Positions 1 to 10,568 are shown, counted from the stretch's first letter. The stretch: 64,000 nt of DNA from Ignavibacteriales bacterium (GCA_016714125.1 JADJNX010000002.1:310001-374000), one strand, 5' to 3'. The notes: a model not told the origin generated them from the sequence alone. Made by a program: numbers and translations.

Positions 1-53
1 CGGAAAAATGTTTTTGGAAGATAATAATGATAAATGGTTATTATTTTTGAGGG

Positions 54-1805
54 CTATTGTTCTTTCGCCAAGGGGAGAGTAAAAAAGAAAGTGGTCCCCA
101 TGCCTGGGTTTTGTTCGGCAGCTATGGTTCCACCATTTTGTTCAACAAAGTCATGACACAAAAGCAGTCCCAATCCGGTTCCTTTTTCGCCAAGCGTACC
201 AATAGTCCTGAGTGATTCATCCATTCGAAAAAGTTTTTTCATATCCTCAGTCGTTATTCCAACTCCATCATCAATAACATTAACAACTGCATAATCGGAG
301 ACCAACTCTGATTTTACAATAATCTTTCCTCCCGGTTTAGTGAATTTAACAGCATTTGTGACAAGATTTCGGAGAACCGTTTTGATCATGTTTATGTCTG
401 CAAATACTGTCAACCCGTAAACAAGTTCAACCTCAAGTCTTATGCTCTTGAGAACTGCCTGTGGTCTGTATGTCTCGATGATGGTTTTTATTACATCATT
501 GATGTCAAAACTACTCGGATCAAAAACCATCACCCCTGTTTGTTGTCTCGACCATTCCAGAAGATTTTCCAGCATTTGGAAAGTGTCTTTGGCAACTTGA
601 TTAATGTCGTGTAAATACTTCTGTTTTTCATCATTGCCAAGCTCATTAAAATCCTCAATTAAAATGTCAGAAAGACCAATAATACCAAAAAACGGGTTTT
701 TAAGATCATGCGCAATTATTGAGAGAAGTTTATCTTTTGCGGAGTTTATCTCTTTAAGTTCAGTTTGTTTTTTGAGGAGTATATCTTCTTTGATCTTTAA
801 TTCGGTGACATCCAAAATGCTGAGAAGTTTCCCTTGTGATTCCTTTTTAGTGTTAGATATACTCAATGAAATAGCACTAAAAAACATCTCATTGTAACTA
901 AATTCCAACTTCTCATTACGATCACTTTCACTTAATCGAACAAGTTCAGGAATAAAATGAAGTTCATCCCTTAAATTCTTTCCGATTAATTCCCTTTCCC
1001 CGAAGAATGAAATAAATGTGTTGTTCACATCAACTATTCTTTCTGAATCATCCAGTAACAAAACCCCTTCGGCAAGGTTATCAAACATAATATTTCTTGC
1101 AACAGGCAGGAGATCAAGAAATGAATATTTAAAGATGCTATATGCTATGAGGAGTCCCGTCAATGTAAATGCAATAGGAGTGGGATCAACATAATCAATT
1201 ACTTCGCCAAAAAAGACATATAATGAGTTAACAGCAATTGGTAGCAGTTGAGCTAAAAGAAGTAGCCTTACCTGTTTCCTGAATATACTATTTAAAAGTC
1301 TGTTCGCCCTCCAAAGATGGTAAACATTTAAAGCAACAATAAGATATGTTGTAACCACCACGATAAAAAAGAGAGTACCATGTCCATATTTGGCAGTCAC
1401 TCCCCCGGCACTTTGCACCAAAGTAATCTCAGGCCAAAGCAAATGATGCCAGTGGTTGGTTGCAGCTATGATGAATATTACAGCAGGAAAGAGAAAAAAG
1501 AAACGTTCTTTATGAGTATTTGATTCCTTGCCGGTCTGTATAAACCTTAAAACAAATATATAAAAAAGAACAGGGAGAAGAGGAATGGATACATAACAAA
1601 CTACTGACCAGAAAATTTTCAATTCAATCTTTGTTACTGATTGCTCAAAAGCCCCTGCAAGCGACCACAAAGATATTGCAACCATCATCAAAAAGAAATA
1701 ACTTCCACCACGGACAGTTTTCCTTCTCGACCATGTAATAACCGTGACTGCTACGGAAATTACAAATGAAAGAGTTAAGAGCGATATATAAAGATTAAAT
1801 TGCAT
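54..1805 (-). CDS. Membrane histidine kinase (7TM N-terminus, PAS, HisKA, HATPase)
   Basis: Sensor kinase of 583 residues that would autophosphorylate on a histidine and pass phosphate to an unlinked response regulator. Residues 1-230 hold about seven hydrophobic segments, as in the 7TM histidine-kinase N-terminal domain. A PAS-like region follows (about 240-335), then a short coiled linker. The H-box is IIAHDLKNP with His366. The ATPase part shows NLVTNAVKF (N-box), DDGVGI (G1) and GTGLGL (G2), so the catalytic core looks complete. The ATG at 1805 is chosen because the first membrane helix starts right behind it. It is divergent from crcB, and no response regulator lies next to it. The signal sensed cannot be told from sequence. 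Confidence 0.9.
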   Translation of the reverse strand: MQFNLYISLLTLSFVISVAVTVITWSRRKTVRGGSYFFLMMVAISLWSLAGAFEQSVTKIELKIFWSVVCYVSIPLLPVLFYIFVLRFIQTGKESNTHKERFFFLFPAVIFIIAATNHWHHLLWPEITLVQSAGGVTAKYGHGTLFFIVVVTTYLIVALNVYHLWRANRLLNSIFRKQVRLLLLAQLLPIAVNSLYVFFGEVIDYVDPTPIAFTLTGLLIAYSIFKYSFLDLLPVARNIMFDNLAEGVLLLDDSERIVDVNNTFISFFGERELIGKNLRDELHFIPELVRLSESDRNEKLEFSYNEMFFSAISLSISNTKKESQGKLLSILDVTELKIKEDILLKKQTELKEINSAKDKLLSIIAHDLKNPFFGIIGLSDILIEDFNELGNDEKQKYLHDINQVAKDTFQMLENLLEWSRQQTGVMVFDPSSFDINDVIKTIIETYRPQAVLKSIRLEVELVYGLTVFADINMIKTVLRNLVTNAVKFTKPGGKIIVKSELVSDYAVVNVIDDGVGITTEDMKKLFRMDESLRTIGTLGEKGTGLGLLLCHDFVEQNGGTIAAEQNPGMGTTFFFTLPLAKEQ

Positions 1806-2056
1806 ATATTTTCAAAAAAGTAATAATACAATTTAAGTAAGTTTCTTTTTAATAATGTTCTAAAATTAGGCGCAAAATCAAGGTTTATTGCATATTAATC
1901 TCATATTACGAAAAGCTTTGATATATCCTTTTAAAGTGGTTTATTTGCTTAAGATCATTTTAATTTTATACAGCCTGAACATGTTTGAACTTACCCCTTG
2001 GAAAGTCGTAAATCCAAACTTGTTTATCCATTTTTAATTATAGACAGATTTCCACA

Positions 2057-2434
2057 ATGACAGAATATCTTGCAGTAGCTCTGGGATCCGCAATCGGCGG
2101 AACTTTCCGTTTTTGGCTGTCAAATTTTGTATATGAATTCCTCCCTCCCACTTTTCCTTACGGTACACTATCTGTAAATGTATTAGGTAGTTTTTTAATT
2201 GGTCTCATAATGTTTGGTCTTGATGATCGAGGTTTGATCAGCCATGAGATGCGACTTTTTTTAACTGTGGGAATTTGTGGTGGGTTCACCACCTTTTCAA
2301 CATTTTCCCTTGAAACCATTAATCTGTTAAAAAATTCAGAATATACAATGGCATTAATCAACATTGGCGTAAGTGTTGTGTTATGTCTGGCAGCAACTTT
2401 TGCCGCCTGGATTTTAACAGCTCAGAGAGGTTGA
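2057..2434 (+). CDS. crcB: Fluoride channel CrcB/Fluc
   Basis: Small inner-membrane protein of 125 residues, usual length for the CrcB/Fluc family, which forms dual-topology dimers that export fluoride. Four hydrophobic helices are visible. Family marks are the Asn in NVLGSFLIG (about residue 41) and the motif CGGFTTFSTFS (about 74-84), which carries the Phe and Thr/Ser residues that line the pore. The stop is one base from the start of the DUF190 gene downstream, so the two are almost surely co-transcribed. This crcB-DUF190 pairing is common in bacteria. I looked for a fluoride riboswitch in the 250 bases upstream and saw none. Confidence 0.95.
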   Translation: MTEYLAVALGSAIGGTFRFWLSNFVYEFLPPTFPYGTLSVNVLGSFLIGLIMFGLDDRGLISHEMRLFLTVGICGGFTTFSTFSLETINLLKNSEYTMALINIGVSVVLCLAATFAAWILTAQRG

Positions 2435-2435
2435 A

Positions 2436-2786
2436 ATGAACATTCAAAGAGAAGCCAAACTTTTAAGGATATTTGTGGGAGAATCTGACAAACATCATTT
2501 AATACCGGTTTACGAAAAAATTGTCCTTGCGGCACGGGAACAAGGTCTGGCAGGGGCAACCGTATTTAAAGGAATTATGAGTTTTGGTGGAAGCAGTAGA
2601 ATACATACCAACAAAATTCTCCGTCTTTCAGAAGACTTACCACTAATTATCGAAATAGTTGATGAAATCGAAAAAATTGAAAATTTCCTTCCATTTGTTG
2701 ATCAGTTATTTACTGAAGTCAACTGCGGAGGATTGATCACAATCGAAAAGGCCGATGTTATCAAATATTCAACAGGAAAAAATTAA
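2436..2786 (+). CDS. DUF190 family protein
   Basis: A 116-residue soluble protein that matches the DUF190 family by its start (EAKLLRIFVGESDKH), the central GLAGATVFKGIMSFG stretch and the C-terminal ITIEKADVIKY. The family has a ferredoxin-like, PII-like fold and is a frequent partner of CrcB; a role in regulating or supporting fluoride export is inferred from that context only. The ATG lies one base after the crcB stop, and the upstream crcB end (cagagagg) supplies a plausible ribosome binding site. Length and reading frame look intact. Confidence 0.9.
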   Translation: MNIQREAKLLRIFVGESDKHHLIPVYEKIVLAAREQGLAGATVFKGIMSFGGSSRIHTNKILRLSEDLPLIIEIVDEIEKIENFLPFVDQLFTEVNCGGLITIEKADVIKYSTGKN

Positions 2787-2810
2787 CCTAAACCAAACTA
2801 CATCCATACC

Positions 2811-5036
2811 ATGAAAACAAAAACCATTTTTCATCTGTTTATTCTCCTTTCCTCAATATTCACCATTACAATTCAATCACAAACAAAATCTTATGAGAAA
2901 CAGATCGATTCTGTTCTTTCATTAATGACTTTGGAAGAGAAAACCGGGCAACTTCATCAGGTCTCCCTTTACTGGGCGACGGGTCCCGAATCACCCGAAG
3001 GAGACAAACTCAGGGATATTAAAGAAGGGAGAATGGGTTCGGTGCTTAATGTTAAAGGGAGTGACAAAGTGAGAGCCCTTCAGGAGCTTGCCTTGAAGTC
3101 ACGACTTGGGATTCCCCTTCTTTTTGGTCTTGATGTAATTCATGGTTACAAAACAACTTTTCCAATCCCCCTTGCCGAATCTGCAAGCTGGGACATAGAA
3201 GCCATTGAACTGGCTGCTCGTATCGCTGCTATTGAAGCATCAGCTTCCGGGCTAAACTGGACTTTCGCACCGATGGTGGATATTGCAAGAGATGCAAGGT
3301 GGGGCAGAATAATGGAAGGTGCCGGAGAAGATACTTATCTCGGTTCATTGATCGCTGCTGCCCGTGTAAAGGGATTTCAAGGCAAAGGCTTTGGAAGTGT
3401 AGATGCAGTTATGGCATGTGTTAAACACTATGCAGCTTATGGAGCTGCAGTTGGTGGTAGAGATTACAATTCGGTGGATATGAGTGAAAGAACACTCCGG
3501 GAGATTTACCTCCCTCCATTTAAAGCTGCGGCAATGGCTGGAGCAGCAACTTTTATGAACAGTTTTAATGATCTTAACGGAGTGCCTGCCTCAGGTAGTT
3601 CATTCCTTATGAGGAAAATTTTAAAGGGAGAGTGGAATTTTAATGGTTTTATTGTTAGTGACTGGGCTTCGATCCGTGAGATGATTCCACATGGCTTTGC
3701 AGAAGATGATCGTGAAGCCGCAAAACTTGCATTAAACGCAGGCAGTGACATGGACATGGAAGGTTACTGTTACAGGAACAATTTAAAGGACCTTGTCGAA
3801 AAGGGTGAAGTATCCCTTGCCAATCTGGATGATGCAGTTAGACGGATTTTAAGGAAAAAGTTTGAAATGGGGCTCTTTGAAGACCCTTTCCGTTTTACTG
3901 ATCCAATCAGGGAAGAAAAAGCCTTAAATAACCCGGAACACAGAAAAGCCGCAAGAGATATGGCCAGGAAAAGTATCGTATTAATTAAAAACGAAGCTGA
4001 TTTGTTGCCCTTAAAAAAAGGACAAAAAATTGCATTAATAGGACCTCTTGCAAAATCAGAGGATGATATGCTTGGGGGCTGGGCAGTTGGTTGGGATGAC
4101 AACAGTGATGTGGTTTCGCAATTTGAAGGTTTGGAAATTCGATTTGGCAAAGAAAACCTTCTTTATGCCAAAGGTTGTGGTGTATCCGACTCCTCAAAAG
4201 ATGGATTTGAAGAGGCAGTAAAAATCGCTAACGAGGCAGAAGTTGTAATCTTGTCCATTGGTGAAAGCCGTTCAATGAACGGTGAAGCTGCCAGCAGATC
4301 AAACCTTGGAATCCCCGGGGTGCAGGAAGACCTCGTTAAAGCGATAATGGCAACCGGGAAACCTGTTGTAGTCCTTATGAATGCCGGCAGACCATTGGTC
4401 TTCAATTGGGTGGCAGACAATGTTCCCACAATCTTATATACCTGGTGGCTGGGCAGCGAAGCAGGAAACGCAATTGCAGATGTGATCAGTGGAGATTATA
4501 ACCCTTCAGGGAAATTGACAGTTAGCTTCCCACGAAATGAGGGACAAATTCCAATTTATTACAACCATTTTAATACCGGCAGACCGTCACTTAAGGATAT
4601 TCCTTCGAAGGATTTTCGTACCGGATACATCGACTTAAAACAAAGCCCAAAATTCCCCTTTGGCTTTGGACTGAGTTACACAACATTTGATTATTCAGAT
4701 ATCAATATTTCATCTGACAAATTATCAAAGGGTGGTGTGGTAGAGGTCTCTTTGACGGTAAAAAACACAGGTGATTTTGACGGTGAGGAAGTGGTTCAGC
4801 TCTATATTCGTGACTGTGTGGCTTCGCTGGTTAGACCAATGAAAGAACTAAAAGATTTTAAGAAAATAGCTCTTAAATCTGGTGAATCAAAAAAAGTGAC
4901 TTTCAAAATCGATGAGCAAAAACTTGCATTTTACAATGAAAAATTGGAATGGGTAACAGAACCCGGCAAATTCGATATTATGATTGGTTCATCATCAGCC
5001 GATATCAGACAACAAAGCGTGCTTTATTTTGAGTAA
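2811..5036 (+). CDS. bglX: Glycoside hydrolase family 3 beta-glucosidase
   Basis: Exported beta-glucosidase of 741 residues, close to the usual BglX length. An N-terminal signal peptide (about residues 1-23, ending in IQSQ) suggests a periplasmic site. The N-terminal TIM-barrel domain has GLDVIHGYKTTFP and KHYAAYGA, and the nucleophile Asp284 lies in VSDWAS. The (alpha/beta)6 sandwich domain includes SIGESRSMNGEAASRS, which places the acid/base region. A fibronectin type III-like C-terminal domain (about 630-740) ends the protein. It would release glucose from beta-linked oligosaccharides. It follows DUF190 by 24 bases on the same strand but is probably unrelated in function. The frame is intact. 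Confidence 0.95.
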   Translation: MKTKTIFHLFILLSSIFTITIQSQTKSYEKQIDSVLSLMTLEEKTGQLHQVSLYWATGPESPEGDKLRDIKEGRMGSVLNVKGSDKVRALQELALKSRLGIPLLFGLDVIHGYKTTFPIPLAESASWDIEAIELAARIAAIEASASGLNWTFAPMVDIARDARWGRIMEGAGEDTYLGSLIAAARVKGFQGKGFGSVDAVMACVKHYAAYGAAVGGRDYNSVDMSERTLREIYLPPFKAAAMAGAATFMNSFNDLNGVPASGSSFLMRKILKGEWNFNGFIVSDWASIREMIPHGFAEDDREAAKLALNAGSDMDMEGYCYRNNLKDLVEKGEVSLANLDDAVRRILRKKFEMGLFEDPFRFTDPIREEKALNNPEHRKAARDMARKSIVLIKNEADLLPLKKGQKIALIGPLAKSEDDMLGGWAVGWDDNSDVVSQFEGLEIRFGKENLLYAKGCGVSDSSKDGFEEAVKIANEAEVVILSIGESRSMNGEAASRSNLGIPGVQEDLVKAIMATGKPVVVLMNAGRPLVFNWVADNVPTILYTWWLGSEAGNAIADVISGDYNPSGKLTVSFPRNEGQIPIYYNHFNTGRPSLKDIPSKDFRTGYIDLKQSPKFPFGFGLSYTTFDYSDINISSDKLSKGGVVEVSLTVKNTGDFDGEEVVQLYIRDCVASLVRPMKELKDFKKIALKSGESKKVTFKIDEQKLAFYNEKLEWVTEPGKFDIMIGSSSADIRQQSVLYFE

Positions 5037-5513
5037 TTAAAGCACTGCAAAACCTTTTAATGCAAAATATGTCATCATTCCTGCATAGAGAAAAGTTGCT
5101 ATTGATAATCTCCACAACCGGAAAGGAGATTTAATTTCATCAGTAAAATATCTGTAAGCATGTAACATGGCTGCCTGAAAAAGATAGATAGCATATCCGA
5201 GTAAAGCCACGCCTTGCGGAACTGTACCCCAGTTGGAAAACGCGGTTAAGATACCGATCACTCCAAATGCAAGATTGGCAAATGCGACTTCGAACATCCA
5301 GTCGGGTCTCTCTGTTTCCCATCCGAGCCGTTTTGCGTCAGATTTGTGAAAGATAAAATGGCGGATAAATGCCAAAATCCCAACAATTCCAACGGTTGAA
5401 GCTGTAACTATATGCAATGCCATTGGCTTGTTTCCCTCTGACAGGAAATAGAATCCAAAAAATATTCCGACACTTCCTATCAACATACTTACAAGACTGA
5501 TATACTTTGACAT
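5037..5513 (-). CDS. Four-helix membrane protein, DUF6790-like
   Basis: A 158-residue protein with four hydrophobic segments (about 5-25, 33-52, 78-120 as two helices, 135-155). The polar loop GWETERPDWMFEVAFANLAFG resembles the signature of the DUF6790 family of bacterial membrane proteins, but I cannot confirm this by search. No catalytic motif is visible. It is convergent with the beta-glucosidase: its stop begins at the base after that gene's stop codon. Function unknown. Confidence 0.7.
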   Translation of the reverse strand: MSKYISLVSMLIGSVGIFFGFYFLSEGNKPMALHIVTASTVGIVGILAFIRHFIFHKSDAKRLGWETERPDWMFEVAFANLAFGVIGILTAFSNWGTVPQGVALLGYAIYLFQAAMLHAYRYFTDEIKSPFRLWRLSIATFLYAGMMTYFALKGFAVL

Positions 5514-5598
5514 CTCTTTACCAATTCCTGATTATCAATTGAAAAAAACTTCGTAATCCGGATAGTTACTTCCTTGTAAAAGCATCATATTCCAATTT

Positions 5599-7984
5599 TT
5601 ACAGGTTTTCTTCCGGGTATAAATTCTCTGATTTCAATTGATAATTTACAAAACTATCCCGATTTAATGCACTTTTTACCATATCAATTAAAATTTGTCT
5701 TCTGAATGGTTTTGCTATATAGTCAGAACACCCGGCAGCCAAACATTCTTCTTTGTCCCCGAGCATTGCATAAGCTGTTACTGCAATAATGGGAGTGGTT
5801 TTATATTGTGGCATTTCTCTTGCCAACCGGGTAAACTCTTTACCATTCATTCCATAACCCAGATTAACATCAATCAAAATAACATCATATTTTTTTAAGG
5901 AAATTTTTTTCAGTGCTTCAACTCCGGTTAAGGCAGACTCTGTGGTACCAACTTTTTCCAAATACTTCTCAATTACATTAATGGTCATCAGGTCATCTTC
6001 GACATACAATATTGTTGGAAGAATCGTCTCACCTTTAACCTCCTTTTGAACTTTTCCGAGTTTTATTTTTCGCGGAGTGAGGTGTTGATTTGGAAATTTT
6101 ATGGTGAATGTGCTCCCCTTATTAATTTCACTTTCAACGGATATTTCACCATTCATCAATTCAACAAATTTCTTGGCTATTGTCAGCCCCAAACCGGTCC
6201 CCTCATATCCCCTGCTGAGACCTTCACTAACTTGTCTGAATTCTTCAAAGATCATCTTCTGCTTTTCGACAGGTATTCCCGCTCCTGTGTCAGCAATGGA
6301 TATGATTAGAGACTCATTATTGGTTTTAGTTGAAATCATTATGTTTCCTTTCCCGGTAAATTTTATTGCATTTTCAATAAGATTTGTAAATATTTCTATT
6401 AACAATACTTCGTCCAAAAATCCATACATATTATCTGATTCAAAATCTGTTTGTAAATTTAATCCCTTTTGCTCGATGGATTTGGAGTATTTGTTAATAG
6501 CATCCTTGAGGGTATGCATAATATTTACTTCAAAGAGATTTGGTTTGAAGTTTTCGGTTTCAATTTTTGAGAACTGAAGCAGGTTGTCAAGCGTGGTAAG
6601 TAATCTGGTACCTCCAAGATTAATATTATTTGCCATTATTTTTATATCAGGTTCTACCTCTTCCTCCTGAATCAACTCCGAATAACCAAGAATTGATATC
6701 AGAGGAGTTCTCATCTCATGACTCATATTTGCAAGCAGGTTTGATTTTAACCTGTTCATCACTTCAGCATCTTCTTTGGATTCAATCAACTCTTTTTGTT
6801 ACCGTTTTTTTTGTTTTGTTATATCATTGATTTGAACAATAAAAAAACCGGGATCACGATTCGCATCCCTTATCAATGATATAGAAACATGAGCCCAGGT
6901 AATTTCACCATCTATCCTCAAATATCGTTTTTCGAATGAGGCTATATCAATTTTACCTCTCAACATTTGCTCTGCTTTATCCAGACCAATCAATTTATCT
7001 TCAGGGTGGGTAATATCTGAAAAAGACATCTGCTTTAATTCACTTTCAGTATAACCCAACATCTCAATAAATGCTTTGTTAACTTTCTGAAATTTAAAAT
7101 CCAGGCCGACAAGACAAATGCTTGTCGCTGCATATTCAAATGAATGACGGAATCTCTCCTCACTCTGCAGCAATAAACTCTCAAACGATTTACGCTCAGT
7201 TACATCGATCGCAAAACAACAAACACCAACTATCTGTTCGTCTATTACCACGGAGTTCCAGTAAAACTCATAATAAAGATTTAAGCGGGGTTCCAAATCA
7301 ACCCCAATTAAGGTTTCCCCCCGTAAAGCTTTATCAATGTTTGTTTTCGCTTTTTCTCTACTGTCAGGAGAGGATAATATCTCCAGATAATTCATTCCTA
7401 AAGCAATGTCAACACCGTAAACTTTTTTTTATCTCTTGTTTACGATCTTTATTAAAACGCAAACATTGATAATTTTTGTCCAACTGAAATATGAGGATAG
7501 ACTCGCAGCTGTTAAGTACGGCGTTGAGTATTGCGTTTTGTTTTTTCAGTTCTTCCTGGAATTTGATTTTATTGTCCAACTCTAGTTTAATGCTTTTGCG
7601 TAGTTTACTTCTTTCAATTGAGTGACGGATCGATCTTTCAAAAGTAAAAACATCAAGGTTCGATTTGTGAAGGTAGTCTTCAGCTCCCATTTTGATGAGT
7701 TTAAGCGATAATTCAGCATCGTCCATGCCACTTATTAAAAGGATTGTTGAATGTGGAAAGACTTTTAAAATAGCTTCGAAAGTATGCTGACCATTGCTGT
7801 CTGGAAGATTAAGATCAAGCAGAACTACGTCAACAATTATGGTCCTTAATTGTTCCAGTCCTTTGTATAATGTATCAGCCACAACCAATTCATAGTTGTT
7901 CAACACCGAATCACGCAGCATCTCTGTTATAAGTCTGGCATCTCCGGGGTTATCTTCGATAAGAAGAATCCTTATCTTTTCCAT
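5599..7984 (-). CDS. Hybrid sensor kinase REC-PAS-PAS-HisKA-HATPase-REC, interrupted
   Basis: One long reading frame in three pieces. Residues 1-130 form a receiver (LLIEDNPGDAR; phosphoacceptor in VVLLDLNLPD). Two PAS regions follow, the second with GLDFKFQKVNKAF. Then come HisKA (LLANMSHEMRTPL), HATPase (NLIENAIKF, DTGAGI, GTGLGLTI) and a second receiver (ILYVEDD, VILIDVNLG, AKPF). Two breaks split it. A run of eight bases at 7423-7430 has one base too many: removing it lets EIKK continue into VYGVDIALGMN. An in-frame TAA lies at 6799-6801, where KQKKR and QKELIESKED are in the same frame. Both are probably sequence errors, though a true nonsense change at 6799 cannot be excluded. The receiver-first layout suggests a phosphorelay integrator. 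Confidence 0.85.
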
Positions 7985-8059
7985 TTTATTCCAATTCCGT
8001 CTGTAATATTAAAGAAAATGTCAATATCTCAGCGCTTAAACTGTTGATATTACTCATAT

Positions 8060-10018
8060 TTAAACCGGGGGCAGTTTCACAATTGTGAACCAAAAATCCT
8101 GAATAGATTGAACAACTTTTATGAACTGGTTAATATCCATCGGTTTTGTAATAAAACAATTTGCATGAAGCTGGTACGTTTTAAGGATATCTTCTTCACG
8201 CTTCGAGGTTGTTAAAATTACTACAGGAATTGTTTTTAGGTTTACATCCATTTTTATTTCCTCCAAAACTTCTCTGCCATCTTTCTTCGGGAGGTTGAGG
8301 TCCAAAATTATCAAATCGGGTCGGGTAGCCTCGGAATACTTACCCCTTTTGTTAAGATATTCAAGAGCTTCAACACCATCCAATACAGAGTTCATTATAT
8401 TGTTGACTTTACTCTCTCTTAATGCTTCCTGTGCGAGCCGTACATCGCCGGGATTGTCTTCAACCAAAAGAATTTCAACCGGTCTGATTAACTGTTCCAT
8501 CTTAATCACTGTTCCTTTTGCAATCGTAAAGTAGAAAATGGTCCCCTGTTCAAGAGCCGGTTCTATCCAAATTTTCCCGCCATGCCTCTCAACAATTCGT
8601 TTGCAGATTGCCAATCCTATGCCTGTCCCCGGGTACTCATCGCGTGTATGCAATCGTTGAAAAATAACAAAGATTTTCCCCTCAAATTCTTTGTTTATAC
8701 CTATGCCATTGTCCGTAACAGAAAACTGCCATGAGTCAACTTGTTCTTTAACACCGATATGTATTCTTGGTATTACATTTTTAGTAAATTTTATGGAATT
8801 TGCTATCAGATTCTGAAACACTCTTACCAACTGCCCCTCATCTGCCATAATTTGTGGCAATTCATCCTTCGTCACAATGGCTGATGAATCCATAATTACC
8901 TGGTGTAAATTTGCAAGAGCCTGCCCAAGAATGTAGTTAGAGTCCAATAACTGCGGTTCTTTTCCCTTTGTAGTGACTCTGGAGTAATCAAGAAGATCGT
9001 TTATCAGTCGCTGCATCCGGTTGGCACCATCAACCGCAAAATTAATAAAATCAAGTGCATCCTGATCAAGTTTATCTTTGTATCTCCTCTCAAGGAGCTG
9101 TGTGTATGATGCAACCATACGCAATGGTTCCTGCAAGTCATGTGAGGCGATGTAAGCGAACTGTTCAAGCTCTTTATTTGAAGCTTCAAGATTTCTCATT
9201 GCGGTTTTCATATCCTCTTCTGCTTTGATCCTTGTTGTTATATCTATCCCCTGTGCCATGTTGCCGACTACGGTTATTCCATCATCCAAAAATATATTTG
9301 ATGAATTCCAAAGCAGGGTCATGATAGTCCCGTTCTTCCCTCTGATATTGAACTCAGTGGTTTTCCCCTTTATACCACTATTGAGTTCTTTTAATGAATT
9401 CAGAGTCGCCTCTTTCTCTTCCGGTGGGAAAAGAATTTCAATATTTTTATGAATAACTTCGTCGGAAGAAAATCCGGTCAGGTTTTCAAATGCAGGGTTA
9501 AAGTCAGTGATATTTAGATCGGTATCCCACAAAATAATTGGTGTGTTACCATAATTAACAAGGTTGTCCAAATATTCTCTTGCAATACGGCTTGTCTCAT
9601 GTAAAGTTTTTTCTTTAAGTCTTCTTTCCGTTATATCCTCAATCGCAAGAAGTATTATCCTCTCTTTGCCAAAGGCTCTTTCAATTTGCCTGGAATTAAG
9701 AAGCATAATTCTTTTGCCGATGGTTGAGAAGTCGTGCTCAACCTCATAATTATCAAATGTTGTTTTCTCTGGAAGTATTGTCTCGAGTAATTCCTTCAAC
9801 TTTGGAATATTCCATTGTTTATTTCCCAGATCATATATCAATGTACCTATAGTATCTTCGGGGTTGACCTTAAAAAACTCATAAAAAGAACGACTGGCTT
9901 TTACCACTCTTAGATTTTGATCCAGTATGATCAAAGGTTCTCTAACGGTATTTATTATATCTTCAGCAAACTCACTAAGTTCTTCTTCTGATTTTCGATC
10001 AATTATCGCAGCACTCAT
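8060..10018 (-). CDS. PAS-PAS phytochrome-like histidine kinase fused to Rcp1-type receiver
   Basis: A 652-residue soluble sensor. PAS domains cover about 20-135 and 145-265. The kinase part starts with ELEQFAYIASHDLQEPLR (His293), typical of cyanobacterial-phytochrome-like kinases. The ATPase boxes are NLIANSIKF, DNGIGI and GTGIGL. After TIAKGTVIK a receiver begins at Met507 (VEILLVEDNPGDVRLA; Asp573 in LIILDLNLPKKDG; TTSKRE; ITKPM). Such receivers are usually separate proteins encoded just downstream of the kinase. The join is only six residues long, and both other frames hit a stop at that spot, so an indel may have fused two genes artificially (internal ATG at 8498-8500). It lies 75 bases upstream of the interrupted hybrid kinase, same strand. 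Confidence 0.88.
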   Translation of the reverse strand: MSAAIIDRKSEEELSEFAEDIINTVREPLIILDQNLRVVKASRSFYEFFKVNPEDTIGTLIYDLGNKQWNIPKLKELLETILPEKTTFDNYEVEHDFSTIGKRIMLLNSRQIERAFGKERIILLAIEDITERRLKEKTLHETSRIAREYLDNLVNYGNTPIILWDTDLNITDFNPAFENLTGFSSDEVIHKNIEILFPPEEKEATLNSLKELNSGIKGKTTEFNIRGKNGTIMTLLWNSSNIFLDDGITVVGNMAQGIDITTRIKAEEDMKTAMRNLEASNKELEQFAYIASHDLQEPLRMVASYTQLLERRYKDKLDQDALDFINFAVDGANRMQRLINDLLDYSRVTTKGKEPQLLDSNYILGQALANLHQVIMDSSAIVTKDELPQIMADEGQLVRVFQNLIANSIKFTKNVIPRIHIGVKEQVDSWQFSVTDNGIGINKEFEGKIFVIFQRLHTRDEYPGTGIGLAICKRIVERHGGKIWIEPALEQGTIFYFTIAKGTVIKMEQLIRPVEILLVEDNPGDVRLAQEALRESKVNNIMNSVLDGVEALEYLNKRGKYSEATRPDLIILDLNLPKKDGREVLEEIKMDVNLKTIPVVILTTSKREEDILKTYQLHANCFITKPMDINQFIKVVQSIQDFWFTIVKLPPV

Positions 10019-10214
10019 CTAAAACTCCATGAAATAGGGATTAATTATTACTATTTGAATGTAATCAAAGATTTAATTAAAGTCAATCTATCAAAAGGAT
10101 GAAAAGTGGACTACTACCATAGGATTTTGGCAAATATTTTTAAAAATATCGTCTGTTTGTGTTTTGAATTAGAGGGAAATACGAGGAGGGGAAAAGAGGT
10201 TTATAATATCTTTC

Positions 10215-10517
10215 TCAATTAAATCGTGAGATTAGTGCCCTTAAAAACCTGAAGACTTCCATTAAAAAAAAAGGAGCTATCAGATAAATAAAAGGATTTG
10301 TATGCCATGCACTGGAAAATTCAAATTTTACAAGATGCACCGATGCTCTGGTAATGCCACAGCCGGGACAAGATATATCAAAAAGAGTTGTGAAGAGGCA
10401 GGGCGGAAGGATATCCAATCCAAAAATAATCTGCACAACAATGCCAATTGCAAAATATGAAGCAAGTATTAAAACAGGGGTGTCTCTGAAGTAAGAGTTT
10501 TGCAAAGGAGTCTTCAA
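10215..10517 (-). CDS. DUF2752 membrane protein
   Basis: A 100-residue protein with two or three hydrophobic helices and the DUF2752 signature CPGCGITRA followed by HLVKFEFSSAWHTNPF. The family is common in Bacteroidota, has no established function, and often lies beside TM2-domain genes, as here. A terminator separates it from the TM2 gene upstream, so it probably has its own promoter in the roughly 50-base gap. The frame is intact and the length is normal for the family. Confidence 0.88.
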   Translation of the reverse strand: MKTPLQNSYFRDTPVLILASYFAIGIVVQIIFGLDILPPCLFTTLFDISCPGCGITRASVHLVKFEFSSAWHTNPFIYLIAPFFLMEVFRFLRALISRFN

Positions 10518-10568
10518 TTGAGTTTTGTGTTGCGGGATAACGATTCTCTTTGAGAAAATGTCGTTAAG

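Noticed and set aside
1806..2056. Possible fluoride riboswitch upstream of crcB
   Set aside because: I could not find the GG-x-GATGG and CTGATG-type conserved blocks or the pseudoknot pairing.
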